The notes below the pieces were generated by a model. It was given only the letters and a program-made list of their open reading frames with translations, did no database searches and was not told the origin of the DNA. Source: Rhizobium sp. RU20A (GTDB taxonomy: Bacteria > Pseudomonadota > Alphaproteobacteria > Rhizobiales > Rhizobiaceae). Taken from it: DNA of 64,000 nucleotides. This document shows positions 19,887 through 30,144 of the stretch, one piece after another. The translations under genes and the position numbers were made by a program. The number at the start of each line of letters is the position of its first letter. The first letter of the stretch is position 1. Where the stretch lies: contig NZ_FTMB01000001.1 in NCBI RefSeq assembly GCF_900155885.1, positions 372,001 through 436,000 of the forward strand. The letters run 5' to 3'.

Positions 19887-19897
19887 CGTCCTTCGTG

Positions 19898-19926
19898 TTG
19901 ACAGCCAAACCCCGTTCTAGTTTACA
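19898..19926 (+). promoter_or_regulatory. Sigma-70-type promoter of valS
   Basis: A perfect -35 TTGACA (19898-19903), a 17-bp spacer, and a -10-like TTTACA (19921-19926) lie 37 bp before the valS ATG, directly after the popZ terminator. Confidence 0.7.
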
Positions 19927-19962
19927 CGAACCCACTTTTGAAAGACCCGGATAGGCAAGGCA

Positions 19963-22809
19963 ATGCTTGAGAAAACCTACGATTCCGCCGCCATCGAACC
20001 CGCCATCGCCCGCAGATGGGACGAGGCCGATGCGTTCCGGGCCGGCGCGGGCGCCAAGCCCGGTGCCGACAGCTTCTGCATCGTCATTCCGCCGCCGAAT
20101 GTGACCGGCTCCCTGCACATGGGCCACGCGCTGAACAACACGCTGCAGGACATCATGGTCCGCTTCGAGCGCATGCGCGGCAAGGACGTTCTCTGGCAGC
20201 CGGGCATGGACCATGCCGGCATCGCGACGCAGATGGTTGTCGAGCGGCGCCTGGCGCAGGACAAGACCAACATGTCCCGCCGCGAGATGGGCCGCGAGGC
20301 TTTCATCGAGAAGGTCTGGGAATGGAAGGCCGAATCCGGCGGCCTCATCTTCAACCAGTTGAAGCGCCTCGGCGCCTCCTGCGACTGGTCGCGCGAACGC
20401 TTCACCATGGATGAAGGCCTGTCCGAGGCCGTTCTCGAAGTCTTCGTCTCGCTCTACAAGGAAGGCCTGATCTACAAGGACAAGCGCCTTGTGAACTGGG
20501 ATCCGAAGCTTCTCACGGCGATCTCCGACCTCGAGGTCGAGCAGGTCGAGATGAACGGCAATCTCTGGCACCTGCGCTATCCGCTCGAAGAGGGCGTCAC
20601 CTACCAGCATCCGATTGCCTTTGATGACGAGGGCAAGGCGACGGAGTGGGAAACGCGCGACTATCTCGTCGTCGCCACCACGCGGCCCGAAACCATGCTC
20701 GGTGATACCGGCATTGCCGTCCACCCCGATGACGAGCGCTACAAGGCGATCGTCGGCAAGCACGTCGTCCTGCCCATCGTCGGCCGCAAGATCCCGATCG
20801 TTGCCGACGAATATCCGGACCCGACCGCCGGCACCGGTGCCGTCAAGATGACGCCCGCCCATGATTTCAACGACTTCGAGGTCGGCAAGCGGCAGGGCCT
20901 GCGCCAGATCAACATCCTCACTATCGATGGCAAGATCACCATCAAGGAGAACGAGGAGTTTCTGGAGGGCCTCGACAATCCCGCTGCCCTGCACGGCGCC
21001 TGGGACCAGCTGGAAGGCAAGGACCGCTTCGAGGCCCGCAAGATCATCGTCGAGATTTTCGAGGAGGCCGGCCTTCTCGACAGGATCGAGCCGCACAAGC
21101 ACATGGTGCCGCATGGCGACCGTGGCGGCGTGCCGATCGAGCCGCGCCTGACGGAACAGTGGTATGTCGATGCGGCAACGCTCGCCAAGCCGGCCATCGC
21201 CTCCGTTCGTGAAGGGCGCACCAATTTCGTTCCGAAAAACTGGGAAAAGACCTATTTCGAATGGATGGAGAACATCCAGCCCTGGTGCGTTTCGCGCCAG
21301 CTCTGGTGGGGCCATCAGATTCCCGCCTGGTACGGCCCGGACGGACAGGTCTTCGTCGAGAAGGCCGAGGAAGAGGCTCTGCACGCCGCCATCCAGCACT
21401 ATCTCGCCCATGAAGGCCCGTGGAAGGCCTGGGTCGAGGAGAAAATCGAAAACTTCCGTCCGGGCGAGATTCTCGTTCGCGACGAGGATGTGCTCGACAC
21501 CTGGTTCTCCTCCGCCCTCTGGCCCTTCTCGACACTCGGCTGGCCGAACGAGACGCCGGAACTGGAGAAATACTACCAGACCGACGTGCTCGTCACCGGC
21601 TTCGACATCATCTTCTTCTGGGTTGCCCGCATGATGATGATGGGCCTGCACTTCATGAAGGATGAGGCCGGCACGCCGGTCGAACCCTTCCATACCGTCT
21701 ATGTCCACGCCCTCGTGCGCGACAAGAACGGGCAGAAGATGTCGAAGTCGAAGGGCAACGTCATCGATCCGCTCGAACTGATCGACCAGTATGGCGCCGA
21801 CGCGCTGCGCTTCACGCTCGCCATCATGGCGGCGCAGGGCCGTGACGTGAAGCTCGACCCGGCCCGCATCGCCGGCTACCGCAACTTCGGCACCAAGCTG
21901 TGGAACGCCACCCGCTTTGCCGAGATGAACGGCGTCAAGGCTGACCCGGCCTTCGTGCCGGAAGCCGCGACGCTGACCATCAACCGCTGGATCCTCACCG
22001 AGCTCTCGCGCACCGTCCGCGATGTGACGGAGGCGATCGAGGCCTATCGCTTCAACGATGCTGCCAGCAGCCTCTACCGTTTCGTCTGGAACCAGGTCTG
22101 CGATTGGTATCTGGAACTGCTGAAGCCGGTCTTCTCGGGCGAAGACGCGGCAGCCAAGGCCGAATCGCAGGCCTGCGTCGCCTATGTGCTGGATGAGATC
22201 TACAAGCTTCTGCACCCCTTCATGCCCTTCATGACCGAGGAGCTTTGGGAGAAGACGGCGCCGGAGGGAACGCTGCGCGACGGCCTGCTCTGCCATGCCG
22301 AATGGCCGGCCGCTTCCTATGCGGACGATCTGTCTGCGGCCGAGATCAACTGGCTGGTCGACCTCGTCTCCGGCATCCGCTCCGTGCGTGCGGAGATGAA
22401 CGTGCCGCCGGGCGCCACCGCACCGCTGGTCGTTGTCGGTGCTTCCCAGTTGACGAAGGACCGGCTGGAGCGCCACGCTTCCGCCATCGGCCGGCTCGCA
22501 CGCGTCGAGGCGATCGGTCACGCGCCTGAAGCGCCCAAGGGCAGTGCCCAGATTGTTTCGGGCGAGGCGATCGTCTGCCTGCCGCTGGGTGCCCTGATCG
22601 ATGTGACCGCCGAAAAGCAGCGCCTCGAAAAGGCCCGCGCAAAGGTCGATGCCGAACGCGACCGCATCCTCTCCAAGCTCTCCAACGAGAAGTTCGTGGC
22701 CAATGCCAAGCCGGAGGTCGTCGAGGCCGAACGCGAGCGGCTGGCCGAACTCGATCTTCAAAAGAGCGCGCTGGATGTCGCGCTGGCGCGGGTGGCGGAG
22801 GCCGGCTGA
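19963..22809 (+). CDS. valS: Valyl-tRNA synthetase
   Basis: 948 residues, class I synthetase charging tRNA-Val. The ATP-binding HIGH motif appears as HMGH (residues 52-55) within [15 protein letters not shown], and KMSKS is intact at 592-596. The CP1 editing domain lies between them (around [15 protein letters not shown]), and [15 protein letters not shown] precedes KMSKS. An anticodon-binding domain and a C-terminal coiled coil (about 870-940, rich in Lys/Glu/Arg) complete the bacterial form. It is a stand-alone unit with its own promoter and terminator. Confidence 0.98.
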   Translation: MLEKTYDSAAIEPAIARRWDEADAFRAGAGAKPGADSFCIVIPPPNVTGSLHMGHALNNTLQDIMVRFERMRGKDVLWQPGMDHAGIATQMVVERRLAQDKTNMSRREMGREAFIEKVWEWKAESGGLIFNQLKRLGASCDWSRERFTMDEGLSEAVLEVFVSLYKEGLIYKDKRLVNWDPKLLTAISDLEVEQVEMNGNLWHLRYPLEEGVTYQHPIAFDDEGKATEWETRDYLVVATTRPETMLGDTGIAVHPDDERYKAIVGKHVVLPIVGRKIPIVADEYPDPTAGTGAVKMTPAHDFNDFEVGKRQGLRQINILTIDGKITIKENEEFLEGLDNPAALHGAWDQLEGKDRFEARKIIVEIFEEAGLLDRIEPHKHMVPHGDRGGVPIEPRLTEQWYVDAATLAKPAIASVREGRTNFVPKNWEKTYFEWMENIQPWCVSRQLWWGHQIPAWYGPDGQVFVEKAEEEALHAAIQHYLAHEGPWKAWVEEKIENFRPGEILVRDEDVLDTWFSSALWPFSTLGWPNETPELEKYYQTDVLVTGFDIIFFWVARMMMMGLHFMKDEAGTPVEPFHTVYVHALVRDKNGQKMSKSKGNVIDPLELIDQYGADALRFTLAIMAAQGRDVKLDPARIAGYRNFGTKLWNATRFAEMNGVKADPAFVPEAATLTINRWILTELSRTVRDVTEAIEAYRFNDAASSLYRFVWNQVCDWYLELLKPVFSGEDAAAKAESQACVAYVLDEIYKLLHPFMPFMTEELWEKTAPEGTLRDGLLCHAEWPAASYADDLSAAEINWLVDLVSGIRSVRAEMNVPPGATAPLVVVGASQLTKDRLERHASAIGRLARVEAIGHAPEAPKGSAQIVSGEAIVCLPLGALIDVTAEKQRLEKARAKVDAERDRILSKLSNEKFVANAKPEVVEAERERLAELDLQKSALDVALARVAEAG

Positions 22810-23222
22810 GGCGCTGCGCGCGCGCCTTGGCTGCCAAGCCGAATCGATCCTCAAGCCGCCGTCCCGCCGGGACGGCGGCTGGTCTTTTTCTCAATGTAAG
22901 CGGATGGTTGCGCGTCGTTGCTCGTGTTCCCGATGCCTACGGAGAAGCGAGGCAAAAATGACGAATGTTGTTGATTTGTAACACCGTCGCCGACATTCGG
23001 AAGAATTTTCCAACGAAGACCGATTTTGGCGTGTTAATCGGAATTTCGTTCCTATTTTTCTGGAATGTGTCTGTGAACTGAATTTCTTACGTCAATTTTT
23101 GGGCGGATTTTCCTTTTCTCGCCATATTTCGCGGTTTGCCAAGACGGCCATGCCCAAAGATACTCCTTCCCATTGGATGACGCGGTGGCGGCCGCACATC
23201 TTTCAGGCATTGGGAGGACTTC
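22810..23222. other. Gap between valS and fadL, no gene seen
   Basis: About 410 bp. The valS terminator occupies 22854-22890. The remainder to 23222 is relatively AT-rich with T-runs, and no frame shows coding bias or a recognisable protein. It probably holds the promoter and a long leader for fadL, with GGGAGG just upstream of its ATG. Confidence 0.6.
22854..22890 (+). terminator. Intrinsic terminator of valS
   Basis: A perfect 12-bp stem AGCCGCCGTCCC/GGGACGGCGGCT with a 3-nt loop is followed after four bases by a T-run. Confidence 0.9.
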
Positions 23223-24482
23223 ATGCTGAACAACAAAATGCGTCGCGGCGTACTGGTGGCGGCAGCGGCAATGCTGGCTTCGACGGCAGCCCATGCAGGT
23301 GGCCTGGAACGGGGCGGCTACAATATCGATCTTCTGTTCGATCCGGCCGACTACGCGGCTGAAGCGGCGGCAACCTATGTGAACCCGCAGCGCGACCTGA
23401 AGAACGTGCGTGACAATATTCCGCAGGACGGCAACCTTAACGGCCTGAAGAACAATGACGTGCGCGATACCGAAGGCTATTGGGTCCCGCGGATCGGTCT
23501 GAAGGCTGGTATTGGCGATCGCGTCGACTGCCTTCTCGACTACTCGCAGCCTTGGGGTGCTCACCTCAATCCAGGCCGCAACTGGGCAGGCGCCAACGAC
23601 AACATTGAAACCAAGATCGACAGCGACAATTACGGCGCGACCTGCTCCTATTCCTTCGACCTTGGACAGGGCCAGTTCCGTGTCCTCGGTGGCGCCTTCT
23701 ACCAGGAAGTCTCCGGTTTCAAGGATCGTCTCGTCTTCGATTTGCCGGCCGGTGCGCCGCTGACGGGCGTCGGTCGCCTCTCGCTCGAGGGCCATGGTTG
23801 GGGCTGGCGCACGGGTGTTGCCTACGAAATCCCGGAATACGCGCTGCGCGCCAGCGTCGTCTATAACAGCGCCGTCGATCTCGACAACATCACCGGCACG
23901 CTCGACCTGCGCCAGGTCCCCGGCGCCGTGGTCGCGCCGCTCCCGGCTGCCAACATCCCGGTTTACGGCTCTGCCAGCATGCCGGACTCGCTCGAGATCA
24001 AGCTGCAGACCGGCGTTGCACCCGGCTGGCTGGTTTTCGGCTCCGTCAAGTGGACCGACTGGAGCCAGTTGCAGAGCCTGCCTTTCTGCCCGGTCTCCAC
24101 GAAGAGCATCGCGGCTTGCACCACGGGCAGCCCGACGGAAGCAACCTCGCTTGATCTGCTTTACCGCGACGGCTGGACCGTCTCGGGCGGCGTTGGCCAC
24201 AAGTTCAACGACCAGTGGAGCGGCGCCGTCAGCCTCACCTGGGACCGCGGCGTCAGCACCGGCATCGGGGCGCTGAGCGACACCTGGACCCTCGGCACCG
24301 GCCTCTCCTACACGCCGACCGAAAATGTCGAGTTCCGCCTTGCCGGCGCCGTCGGCCTGCTGACCAGCGGCTCCTCGGGCCAGGTCACGCGCAACGGCCG
24401 CACCTTCGGCAGCCGCGTCAGCTACGACTACGGCACCGACATCGTCACGGCCGTCTCGACCTCGCTGAAGGTCAAGTTCTGA
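23223..24482 (+). CDS. fadL: FadL/TodX-family outer-membrane transporter
   Basis: 419 residues. A signal peptide (residues 1-25, ending THE-type AxA site STAAHA|GG) leads to a 14-strand beta-barrel of the OMPP1/FadL/TodX family, ending in a terminal Phe. The family moves long-chain fatty acids and other hydrophobic molecules across the outer membrane; rhizobial homologues are reported to admit long-chain acyl-homoserine lactone signals. Barrel strand features such as SLEIKLQTGVAPGWLVFGSV and KFNDQWSGAVSLTWDRG fit the family. Four Cys residues in surface or periplasmic regions are unusual for a barrel. It is a single-gene unit with its own terminator, upstream of exoR. Confidence 0.88.
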   Translation: MLNNKMRRGVLVAAAAMLASTAAHAGGLERGGYNIDLLFDPADYAAEAAATYVNPQRDLKNVRDNIPQDGNLNGLKNNDVRDTEGYWVPRIGLKAGIGDRVDCLLDYSQPWGAHLNPGRNWAGANDNIETKIDSDNYGATCSYSFDLGQGQFRVLGGAFYQEVSGFKDRLVFDLPAGAPLTGVGRLSLEGHGWGWRTGVAYEIPEYALRASVVYNSAVDLDNITGTLDLRQVPGAVVAPLPAANIPVYGSASMPDSLEIKLQTGVAPGWLVFGSVKWTDWSQLQSLPFCPVSTKSIAACTTGSPTEATSLDLLYRDGWTVSGGVGHKFNDQWSGAVSLTWDRGVSTGIGALSDTWTLGTGLSYTPTENVEFRLAGAVGLLTSGSSGQVTRNGRTFGSRVSYDYGTDIVTAVSTSLKVKF

Positions 24483-24509
24483 CCCTGACGCGCAGGCTTT
24501 GCAAACAAG

Positions 24510-24540
24510 AATGGGCTCGGCTGTCAAAGCCGGGCCCATT
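24510..24540 (+). terminator. Intrinsic terminator of fadL
   Basis: Arms AATGGGCTCGGCT and AGCCGGGCCCATT pair over 13 bp with one G-U wobble. The following AACGTTTT is a weak T-tract. Confidence 0.7.
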
Positions 24541-24672
24541 AACGTTTTGATCAGCATAAGGTTTCGTCGAAACGTCGCGGCGCGCCGTCTTCGACTTTGC
24601 GTCGGAAGTGTTGTGACGATTCCGCAACACATTTTTCGCTATAGTTTGCTATCAGCATCGGCGGGGAGGCCG

Positions 24673-24729
24673 ATGTCCATTTCCCGCCACAAACGGAGCG
24701 CACCCCATGCGGCAGGCAAACCTGCATAA
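24673..24729 (+). CDS. Possible 18-residue leader peptide upstream of exoR
   Basis: ATG 24673 is preceded by GGGGAGG at short spacing and opens an 18-codon frame, rich in basic residues and Ser/Ala, ending at TAA 24727-24729. It lies 166 bp before the exoR start. I recognise no family. It may be chance; its value is the strong ribosome site in the exoR leader. Confidence 0.2.
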   Translation: MSISRHKRSAPHAAGKPA

Positions 24730-24894
24730 TGAGTTTTGCGCCTGCGGCGTTGAGGCCTGATGAGACGGACACGAAGAATTTTCCCTTTTTGCCTTCATGC
24801 CGGAGGGCCAGATCCGAGAGGATGGGCTGATGGATTGGGGCGTTCCGGCGAAGGCGACGACCGGCAGGTAGTGAAGACGGACAGACGCGGAAAC

Positions 24895-25704
24895 ATGCGC
24901 ATCAGCGAACTTCTTTCGGCAAAAGCTTTCATGACCGGCGCGACCATTGTCGCCGTTGCAAGCCTTTTTCTGACCACGCCATGTCTGGCGTTTGATCCAC
25001 AGGACAACGTCAACAAGGACTCCGGTCCCTTCGCGCTCTTCAAGTTTGGCTTCTCTGCCTATAAGGACGGCCGCAAGGATGAGGCGGTCGAGGCCTATCG
25101 TTATGCCGCCGAAAAGGGCCATACCGGCTCGCGCTGGGCGCTGGCCAACATGTATGCCGCCGGCGATGGTGTTGCCGAAAACGACCTCGAAGCCTTCAAG
25201 ATCTACAGCGAGATCGCCCGCGAAGGCGTGGAGCCGGGCTCAGAAAACACCGGCTTCTTCGTGAACGCGCTGATTTCGCTCGCCGGCTATTACCGCCGCG
25301 GCATCCCCGACAGCCCGGTTTCCGCCGATCTCGCCCAGGCCCGCCAGCTTTATTTCCAGGCCGCTTCCACCTTTGGGGTCGCTGAAGCACAGTTCCAGCT
25401 TGCCCGCATGCTGCTGGCCGGCGAGGGCGGGGCGGTCAACGTCCAGCAGGCCAAGAAGTGGCTGAACCGCGCCCGAAAGAGCGGCCATGTCGGCGCCATG
25501 GGCGTCTTCGGCAGCGTGCTCTTCAACGAGGGGCATTCCGTGCGCGGTCTTGCCTATATGACGGCGGCGCTGAACCAGTGCGGCCCCAAGGAACGCAACT
25601 GGCTGCAGCCCATGCAGGAACAGGCCTTCTCGATTGCGACTGAAGACGAACGTCGCTCCGCCATCACCATGGCGCAGTCCATCCACCCCGGCGACGACGA
25701 CTGA
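24895..25704 (+). CDS. exoR: Periplasmic exopolysaccharide regulator ExoR
   Basis: 269 residues, matching the 268-residue Sinorhizobium ExoR. A signal peptide (about 1-34, ending near CLAFDPQ) exports it to the periplasm. The mature part consists of Sel1-like TPR repeats, visible as SRWALANMYAAGDGVAEN, ALISLAGYYRRGIPDSP and AQFQLARMLLAGEGGAVN. In rhizobia ExoR binds and silences the ExoS sensor of the ExoS/ChvI system, controlling succinoglycan, motility and acid response; its own proteolysis relieves this. ATG 24895 is chosen over in-frame codons at 24760 and 24871 because it directly begins the signal peptide. It converges with xthA. Confidence 0.93.
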   Translation: MRISELLSAKAFMTGATIVAVASLFLTTPCLAFDPQDNVNKDSGPFALFKFGFSAYKDGRKDEAVEAYRYAAEKGHTGSRWALANMYAAGDGVAENDLEAFKIYSEIAREGVEPGSENTGFFVNALISLAGYYRRGIPDSPVSADLAQARQLYFQAASTFGVAEAQFQLARMLLAGEGGAVNVQQAKKWLNRARKSGHVGAMGVFGSVLFNEGHSVRGLAYMTAALNQCGPKERNWLQPMQEQAFSIATEDERRSAITMAQSIHPGDDD

Positions 25705-25735
25705 TCGCGGTTTGGCGAAGCGAGGTCCGGCCCGG

Positions 25736-26527
25736 TCAGGCCGGCTCGAAAGCGAGCGTTGCGACGACGGGGACATGATCGGACGGCTTTTCCCAAGCCC
25801 GCACATGCTTTTCCACGGCAGCATCCTTGAGCCGGTCGGCGGCCTCGGGCGAGAGCATCAGATGGTCGATGCGGATGCCCTGGTTTTTCGGCCAGCACCC
25901 CGCCTGATAATCCCAGAATGTATAGAGCGGCACGGCATCGCTTGAGGCCCGGAGCGCATCCGTCAGGCCGAGATGGGCAAGCGCGTGGAAGCGCTGGCGC
26001 GTTTCGGGCAGGAACAGCGCATCCTCAGCCCACACGGCCGGATCCCAGCAGTCATGCGGCTGCGGGATCACATTGTAGTCGCCGGCCAGCACGAAGGGCT
26101 CTTCAAGCGCAAGGCGCGCCTTGGCATGGGCGGCGAGCCGGTCCATCCAGGCGAGCTTGTAGGTGTATTTTTCGGTGCCGGCCGGATTACCGTTCGGCAG
26201 ATAGAGCGAGGCGACGCGCAGGACGCCGCCCTTGACCGAAAACACGCCTTCGATGAAGCGGGCCTGCTCGTCGCTCTCGTCACCCGGCAGGCCGCGCATC
26301 ACCTCGTCCGGCCGCATCTTCGACAGCAGGGCGACGCCGTTGAAGCCCTTCTGGCCGTGGGTCTCGACGTGGTAGCCGAGCGCTTCGATCTCAAGGCGGG
26401 GAAACCCCTCGTCGACGCTCTTGATCTCCTGCAGGCAGGCAATGTCCGGCTGGCTTTCTGTCAGCCAAGCCACGAGGTTTTCGATGCGCGCCTTGACGCC
26501 ATTGATGTTCCAGGTCGCGATCTTCAT
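25736..26527 (-). CDS. xthA: Exodeoxyribonuclease III
   Basis: 263 residues, AP endonuclease/exonuclease III family, acting on abasic sites in base-excision repair. Motifs are MKIATWNINGVKAR at the start, CLQEIKS with the metal-binding Glu, LAGDYNVIPQPHD (Asp/Asn of the active site), YTFWDYQAGCWPKNQGIRID, and the final catalytic His in KPSDHVPVVA. The full set of catalytic residues is present. It is convergent with exoR (31-bp gap) and divergent from the cardiolipin synthase gene. Confidence 0.95.
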   Translation of the reverse strand: MKIATWNINGVKARIENLVAWLTESQPDIACLQEIKSVDEGFPRLEIEALGYHVETHGQKGFNGVALLSKMRPDEVMRGLPGDESDEQARFIEGVFSVKGGVLRVASLYLPNGNPAGTEKYTYKLAWMDRLAAHAKARLALEEPFVLAGDYNVIPQPHDCWDPAVWAEDALFLPETRQRFHALAHLGLTDALRASSDAVPLYTFWDYQAGCWPKNQGIRIDHLMLSPEAADRLKDAAVEKHVRAWEKPSDHVPVVATLAFEPA

Positions 26528-26739
26528 CTCATCCGTCCTCAGCTTGGCCTGACATGACGCACCAGCCCCGCAGGCAAAGCGAGGCGGCAGCGCGCGGCGT
26601 CGCTATCCTCTAACCGATTGCAGCCGCGCGCGGTATCGCTTTTCGTCGCTCTGCTGAGAGGCGCGCCCGTCTATGCACAGCGGCGCAGCATGCTGGCGGC
26701 AGTCGTTGCCGAACGGCGTCCCCAGCCTATATTGGAGCC

Positions 26740-28203
26740 ATGCTCGAAACGCTCCAGGCCAATTGGCCCCATGTGCTGGCCGTCCTCTCCGTTCTCATGG
26801 GCGTTCCGGCCGCCATCCATGCGACGATGACCAAGCGCGAGGTGCGCTCGGCGATTGGCTGGGTGGGCGTGATCGTTCTTTCGCCCATTGTCGGCGCGCT
26901 GCTTTACGGCGTTGCCGGCATCAATCGCATGCGGCGGCATACGGTCGGTCTCCAGCGCATGCAACTGGCCCGCACCGCCGATCGTCTGGCGGTCTCCGGC
27001 CCGGTCGGCGCCGTGGCCGTGGCTGAGAAATTCGGAGGCCGGCTCGGGGCGCTGAAGCGCCTGTCCGACAAGGTCACCCGCGCCCCGCTGACGGACGGCA
27101 ACGCCATCACCCCGCTGCTTGACGGCGACACGGCCTATGCCGCCATGCTGGAGGCAATCGCGACGGCCGAGCGCAGCGTCCTTATCGAGACCTACATCTT
27201 CTCGCGCGATGTGATCGGCCTTCGCTTCGTTGCGGCGCTTTCCGCCGCCCGCAGGCGCGGCGTGGCCGTCAAGGTGCTGATCGATGCGGTTGGCGCCCGC
27301 TATTCCGTACCGAGCATTGTCGGGGCGCTGCGGGAGGCGGATATCGACGTTTCCGTCTTCAATGGCAACATCGTCATGGGCCTGCGTCTGCCCTATGCGA
27401 ACCTGCGTACGCACCGCAAGATCATGATCGTCGATGGCGCCGTCGCCTTCACCGGCGGCATGAATATTCGCGCCGAGTTCACCCGCGAATGCGCCGGCGA
27501 CAAGGCTTCCCTCGACACGCATTTCCGGGTCACCGGGCCTGTCGTCGCCGACCTCTTTCGCATCGCCGCCGAGGACTGGCTCTATGCCAGCCATACACCT
27601 TTGGAGGGGGAAGCCTGGGCCTATTCGCCGCTCAGTCACACGCCGGACGAAGATCCGGTTCTGGCCCGCGCGGTCGCGACGGGTCCCGATCGCGCCAACG
27701 AGACCAACCACAAGCTTTTGTGCGGCGCCATCTCCGTGGCGGAAAACACCATCACGATCATGTCGCCCTATTTCCTGCCGGATCGCGAACTGATCGGCGC
27801 GCTGGTCACAGCGGCACGGCGCGGCGTCAGCGTCGATATCATCGTGCCGTCCGTCAATAATCTGACGCTGGTCGACCGGGCGATGACGGGGCAGTTCGAG
27901 CAGATCCTTGGCGGCGGCTGCCGCATCTTCCGTGCGCCCGGCACCTTCAATCACTCCAAGCTCTTCGTGATCGACGAGACCTGGAGCTTCGTCGGCTCCT
28001 CCAACATCGACCCGCGTTCGCTCCGCCTCAACTTCGAGATAGATCTCGAGATCTACGACACCGGCTTTGCGCAGCTGATCGAGACACGCATTCGCGAGCT
28101 CGCGCGCGGCGCCGAGGAGGTAACGGTTGAGCGCCTGCGGGCACGCCCCTTCATCACGCGGCTGATCGACCGCATCTTCTGGCTCGGCTCGCCCTATCTC
28201 TAG
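26740..28203 (+). CDS. cls: Cardiolipin synthase
   Basis: 487 residues. Two N-terminal transmembrane helices (about 10-28 and 38-58) are followed by two phospholipase-D HKD motifs: HRKIMIVDGAVAFTGG at residue 225 and HSKLFVIDETWSFVGSSN at residue 405. It joins two phosphatidylglycerol molecules to make cardiolipin at the inner membrane. Length and motif spacing match bacterial ClsA. ATG 26740 lies just after GGAGCC. It is monocistronic as far as visible and converges with erpA. Confidence 0.95.
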   Translation: MLETLQANWPHVLAVLSVLMGVPAAIHATMTKREVRSAIGWVGVIVLSPIVGALLYGVAGINRMRRHTVGLQRMQLARTADRLAVSGPVGAVAVAEKFGGRLGALKRLSDKVTRAPLTDGNAITPLLDGDTAYAAMLEAIATAERSVLIETYIFSRDVIGLRFVAALSAARRRGVAVKVLIDAVGARYSVPSIVGALREADIDVSVFNGNIVMGLRLPYANLRTHRKIMIVDGAVAFTGGMNIRAEFTRECAGDKASLDTHFRVTGPVVADLFRIAAEDWLYASHTPLEGEAWAYSPLSHTPDEDPVLARAVATGPDRANETNHKLLCGAISVAENTITIMSPYFLPDRELIGALVTAARRGVSVDIIVPSVNNLTLVDRAMTGQFEQILGGGCRIFRAPGTFNHSKLFVIDETWSFVGSSNIDPRSLRLNFEIDLEIYDTGFAQLIETRIRELARGAEEVTVERLRARPFITRLIDRIFWLGSPYL

Positions 28204-28282
28204 GAAATGTCCGAAAGGATTCGGATATCAGCAGCTTGCCACTGTTTTCGGACTCAATGTGTTAGGTGCCGCGCGCCGCGCC

Positions 28283-28615
28283 TCAGATCGAAAAACTCGT
28301 TCCGCATCCGCAACTTGCGACCGCATTCGGATTCTTGATCTGAAAGGACTGGCCGAGCAGGTTGTCCACGAAGTCGATTTCCGAGCCGCTCATATAGACC
28401 AGCGACAGGCTGTCGATGAGGACGCGAACGCCGTTCTTCTCGATGACGATGTCGTCTTCCCCGCCGCCTGAGACGAGGTCGAACTTGTAGGAAAAGCCGG
28501 AGCAGCCGCCGCCTTCGACGGAGACGCGCATGGCATCCTTGCCCGGCTCCTTGGCAAGGATGGTGCCGATGCGCCGCGCGGCGGCATCGGAAAGGGTCAC
28601 GTTCGTTTCGCTCAT
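28283..28615 (-). CDS. erpA: Iron-sulfur cluster insertion protein ErpA (A-type carrier)
   Basis: 110 residues of the HesB/IscA/ErpA family. The three cluster-binding cysteines are in place: Cys38 in VEGGGCSGFSYKF and Cys102/Cys104 in the tail SCGCGTSFS. It delivers Fe-S clusters to apoproteins in the cytosol. The N-terminus (SETNVTLSDAAARRI) and length fit ErpA better than SufA. An isc or suf operon is not adjacent. The start ATG is at 28615. It is divergent from dgt with about 215 bp between. Confidence 0.93.
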   Translation of the reverse strand: MSETNVTLSDAAARRIGTILAKEPGKDAMRVSVEGGGCSGFSYKFDLVSGGGEDDIVIEKNGVRVLIDSLSLVYMSGSEIDFVDNLLGQSFQIKNPNAVASCGCGTSFSI

Positions 28616-28830
28616 GGTTCACTCCTGCTGCCCGGTCAAGGCGGGCAGATTCGCCGGTTCTGTCACCGCAAAGGATGAACGATCTGACTCATTCTCTCAA
28701 TGGCGATCGTCAAGATACTGAAAGATAAGCCATATCAAGGGATGCGAAGGTCGTTCTTCCCCCGGTCTTCATCCATAGGTATGAATGGCCATGGAAGGCG
28801 TCAATGGGGCGTTGGGTTCAGGACATGCAA

Positions 28831-30048
28831 ATGACGGTTGACGGCAAATCTCTGGGTTTTGGCTATGGCGAGCGGGCAATCTACGCCTCCGACCCGTGGA
28901 ACTGCCGGGGTCGGCTGTATGGAGAGGTCGGCAGTCCGACGCGCTCCGACTTCCAGCGCGACCGCGACCGCATCGTCCACACCACCGCCTTTCGCCGTCT
29001 TAAACACAAGACGCAGGTCTTCATCGCCGCCGATGGCGACCATTACCGTACGCGCCTGACCCATACGATCGAGGTCGCGCAGATCGCCCGCGCGCTGGCC
29101 CGTGCCCTGAAGCTCGATGAGGACCTGGCCGAAGGCGTGGCGCTCGTCCATGATTTCGGCCACACGCCCTTCGGCCATACCGGCGAGGATGCGCTGCACG
29201 AGATGCTGAAGCCGCATGGCGGTTTCGACCACAATGCCCAGTCGCTGCGCATCGTCACCAAGCTGGAGCGTCGCTACGCCGAATTCGACGGACTGAACCT
29301 CACCTGGGAAAGCCTCGAAGGCCTCGTCAAGCACAATGGCCCGCTGATGCGCGCCGACGGCACCGGCATCAAGGGCGAGGTGCCGCAGCCGATCCTAGAC
29401 TACTGCGCCCTGCATGACCTTGAACTCGCAAGCCATGCCAGCCTCGAGGCACAAGTGGCTGCAATCGCTGACGATATCGCCTACAATACCCATGATATCG
29501 ATGACGGGCTGCGCTCGGGCTACCTGACCTTCGAGATGCTGGAGGACATTCCCTTTCTCGCCGGCCTGATGCGCATCGTGCATGATCGCTATCCGGGGCT
29601 TGAACCGGCCCGCTTCACCCACGAGATCATGCGCCGCCAGATCACCGCTATGGTCGAGGACGTGATCTCGGTGGCGCAGGCCAATCTGCGCGATGTACGG
29701 CCGCAAAGCGCCGGCGACGTGCGCGCAGCAGGCCGCACCATTGCCACCTTCTCCGATCAGATGGCCGAGACCGACCGGCAGATCAAGGCGATGCTGATGA
29801 AGCGCATCTATCGCCATCCCGAGGTGATGCGTGTGCGCCAGAACGCGGCGCAGATCGTCGTCGACCTCTACAAGGCCTTCGCCGCCGACCCTGCGCTGAT
29901 GGAAGGTCACTACTGGGTGAACCAGTTGCCGGGCATGGCCGAGGCCGCCAAGGCGCGGCATGTGGGCGATTATCTCGCGGGCATGACGGACACCTTTGCC
30001 GTGACCGTACACAGGCGCTTGTTTGACCATACACCCGAATTGCGATAG
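28831..30048 (+). CDS. dgt: Deoxyguanosinetriphosphate triphosphohydrolase-like protein
   Basis: 405 residues. HD-domain enzyme that hydrolyses dNTPs to nucleoside and tripolyphosphate. Metal ligands are visible in [17 protein letters not shown] and [15 protein letters not shown], with the downstream Asp in [18 protein letters not shown] 28831 is preferred because AGGA lies 7 bases upstream; ATGs at 28804 and 28825 are in frame but worse placed. dgt, argS, the SPOR protein, nagZ, scpA and scpB form a conserved alphaproteobacterial order. The enzyme may limit dNTP pools. Confidence 0.93.
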   Translation: MTVDGKSLGFGYGERAIYASDPWNCRGRLYGEVGSPTRSDFQRDRDRIVHTTAFRRLKHKTQVFIAADGDHYRTRLTHTIEVAQIARALARALKLDEDLAEGVALVHDFGHTPFGHTGEDALHEMLKPHGGFDHNAQSLRIVTKLERRYAEFDGLNLTWESLEGLVKHNGPLMRADGTGIKGEVPQPILDYCALHDLELASHASLEAQVAAIADDIAYNTHDIDDGLRSGYLTFEMLEDIPFLAGLMRIVHDRYPGLEPARFTHEIMRRQITAMVEDVISVAQANLRDVRPQSAGDVRAAGRTIATFSDQMAETDRQIKAMLMKRIYRHPEVMRVRQNAAQIVVDLYKAFAADPALMEGHYWVNQLPGMAEAAKARHVGDYLAGMTDTFAVTVHRRLFDHTPELR

Positions 30049-30144
30049 TGACCGCGCCGATTTCACCGGGGTATTTGCCCCTTGCCAGACGTATTGATGG
30101 CCACTGGCCGAAGGACGCGCGGGACGACCGCGCGGATGGATCCG

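Larger units (their letters stand above)
24483..24894. other. fadL-exoR gap: terminator and long exoR leader
   Basis: About 410 bp. The fadL terminator lies at 24510-24540. Near 24635 a CTATAGTTTGCTATC segment could hold -10 elements for exoR, but no convincing -35 is visible. A short open frame at 24673-24729 has a good ribosome site (GGGGAGG) and could be a leader peptide. No other gene is supported. Confidence 0.5.

Noticed and set aside
19633-22854. 1073-codon minus-strand frame antisense to valS
   Set aside because: valS is certain from its motifs. The antisense frame is open only because stop codons are rare opposite GC-rich codons.
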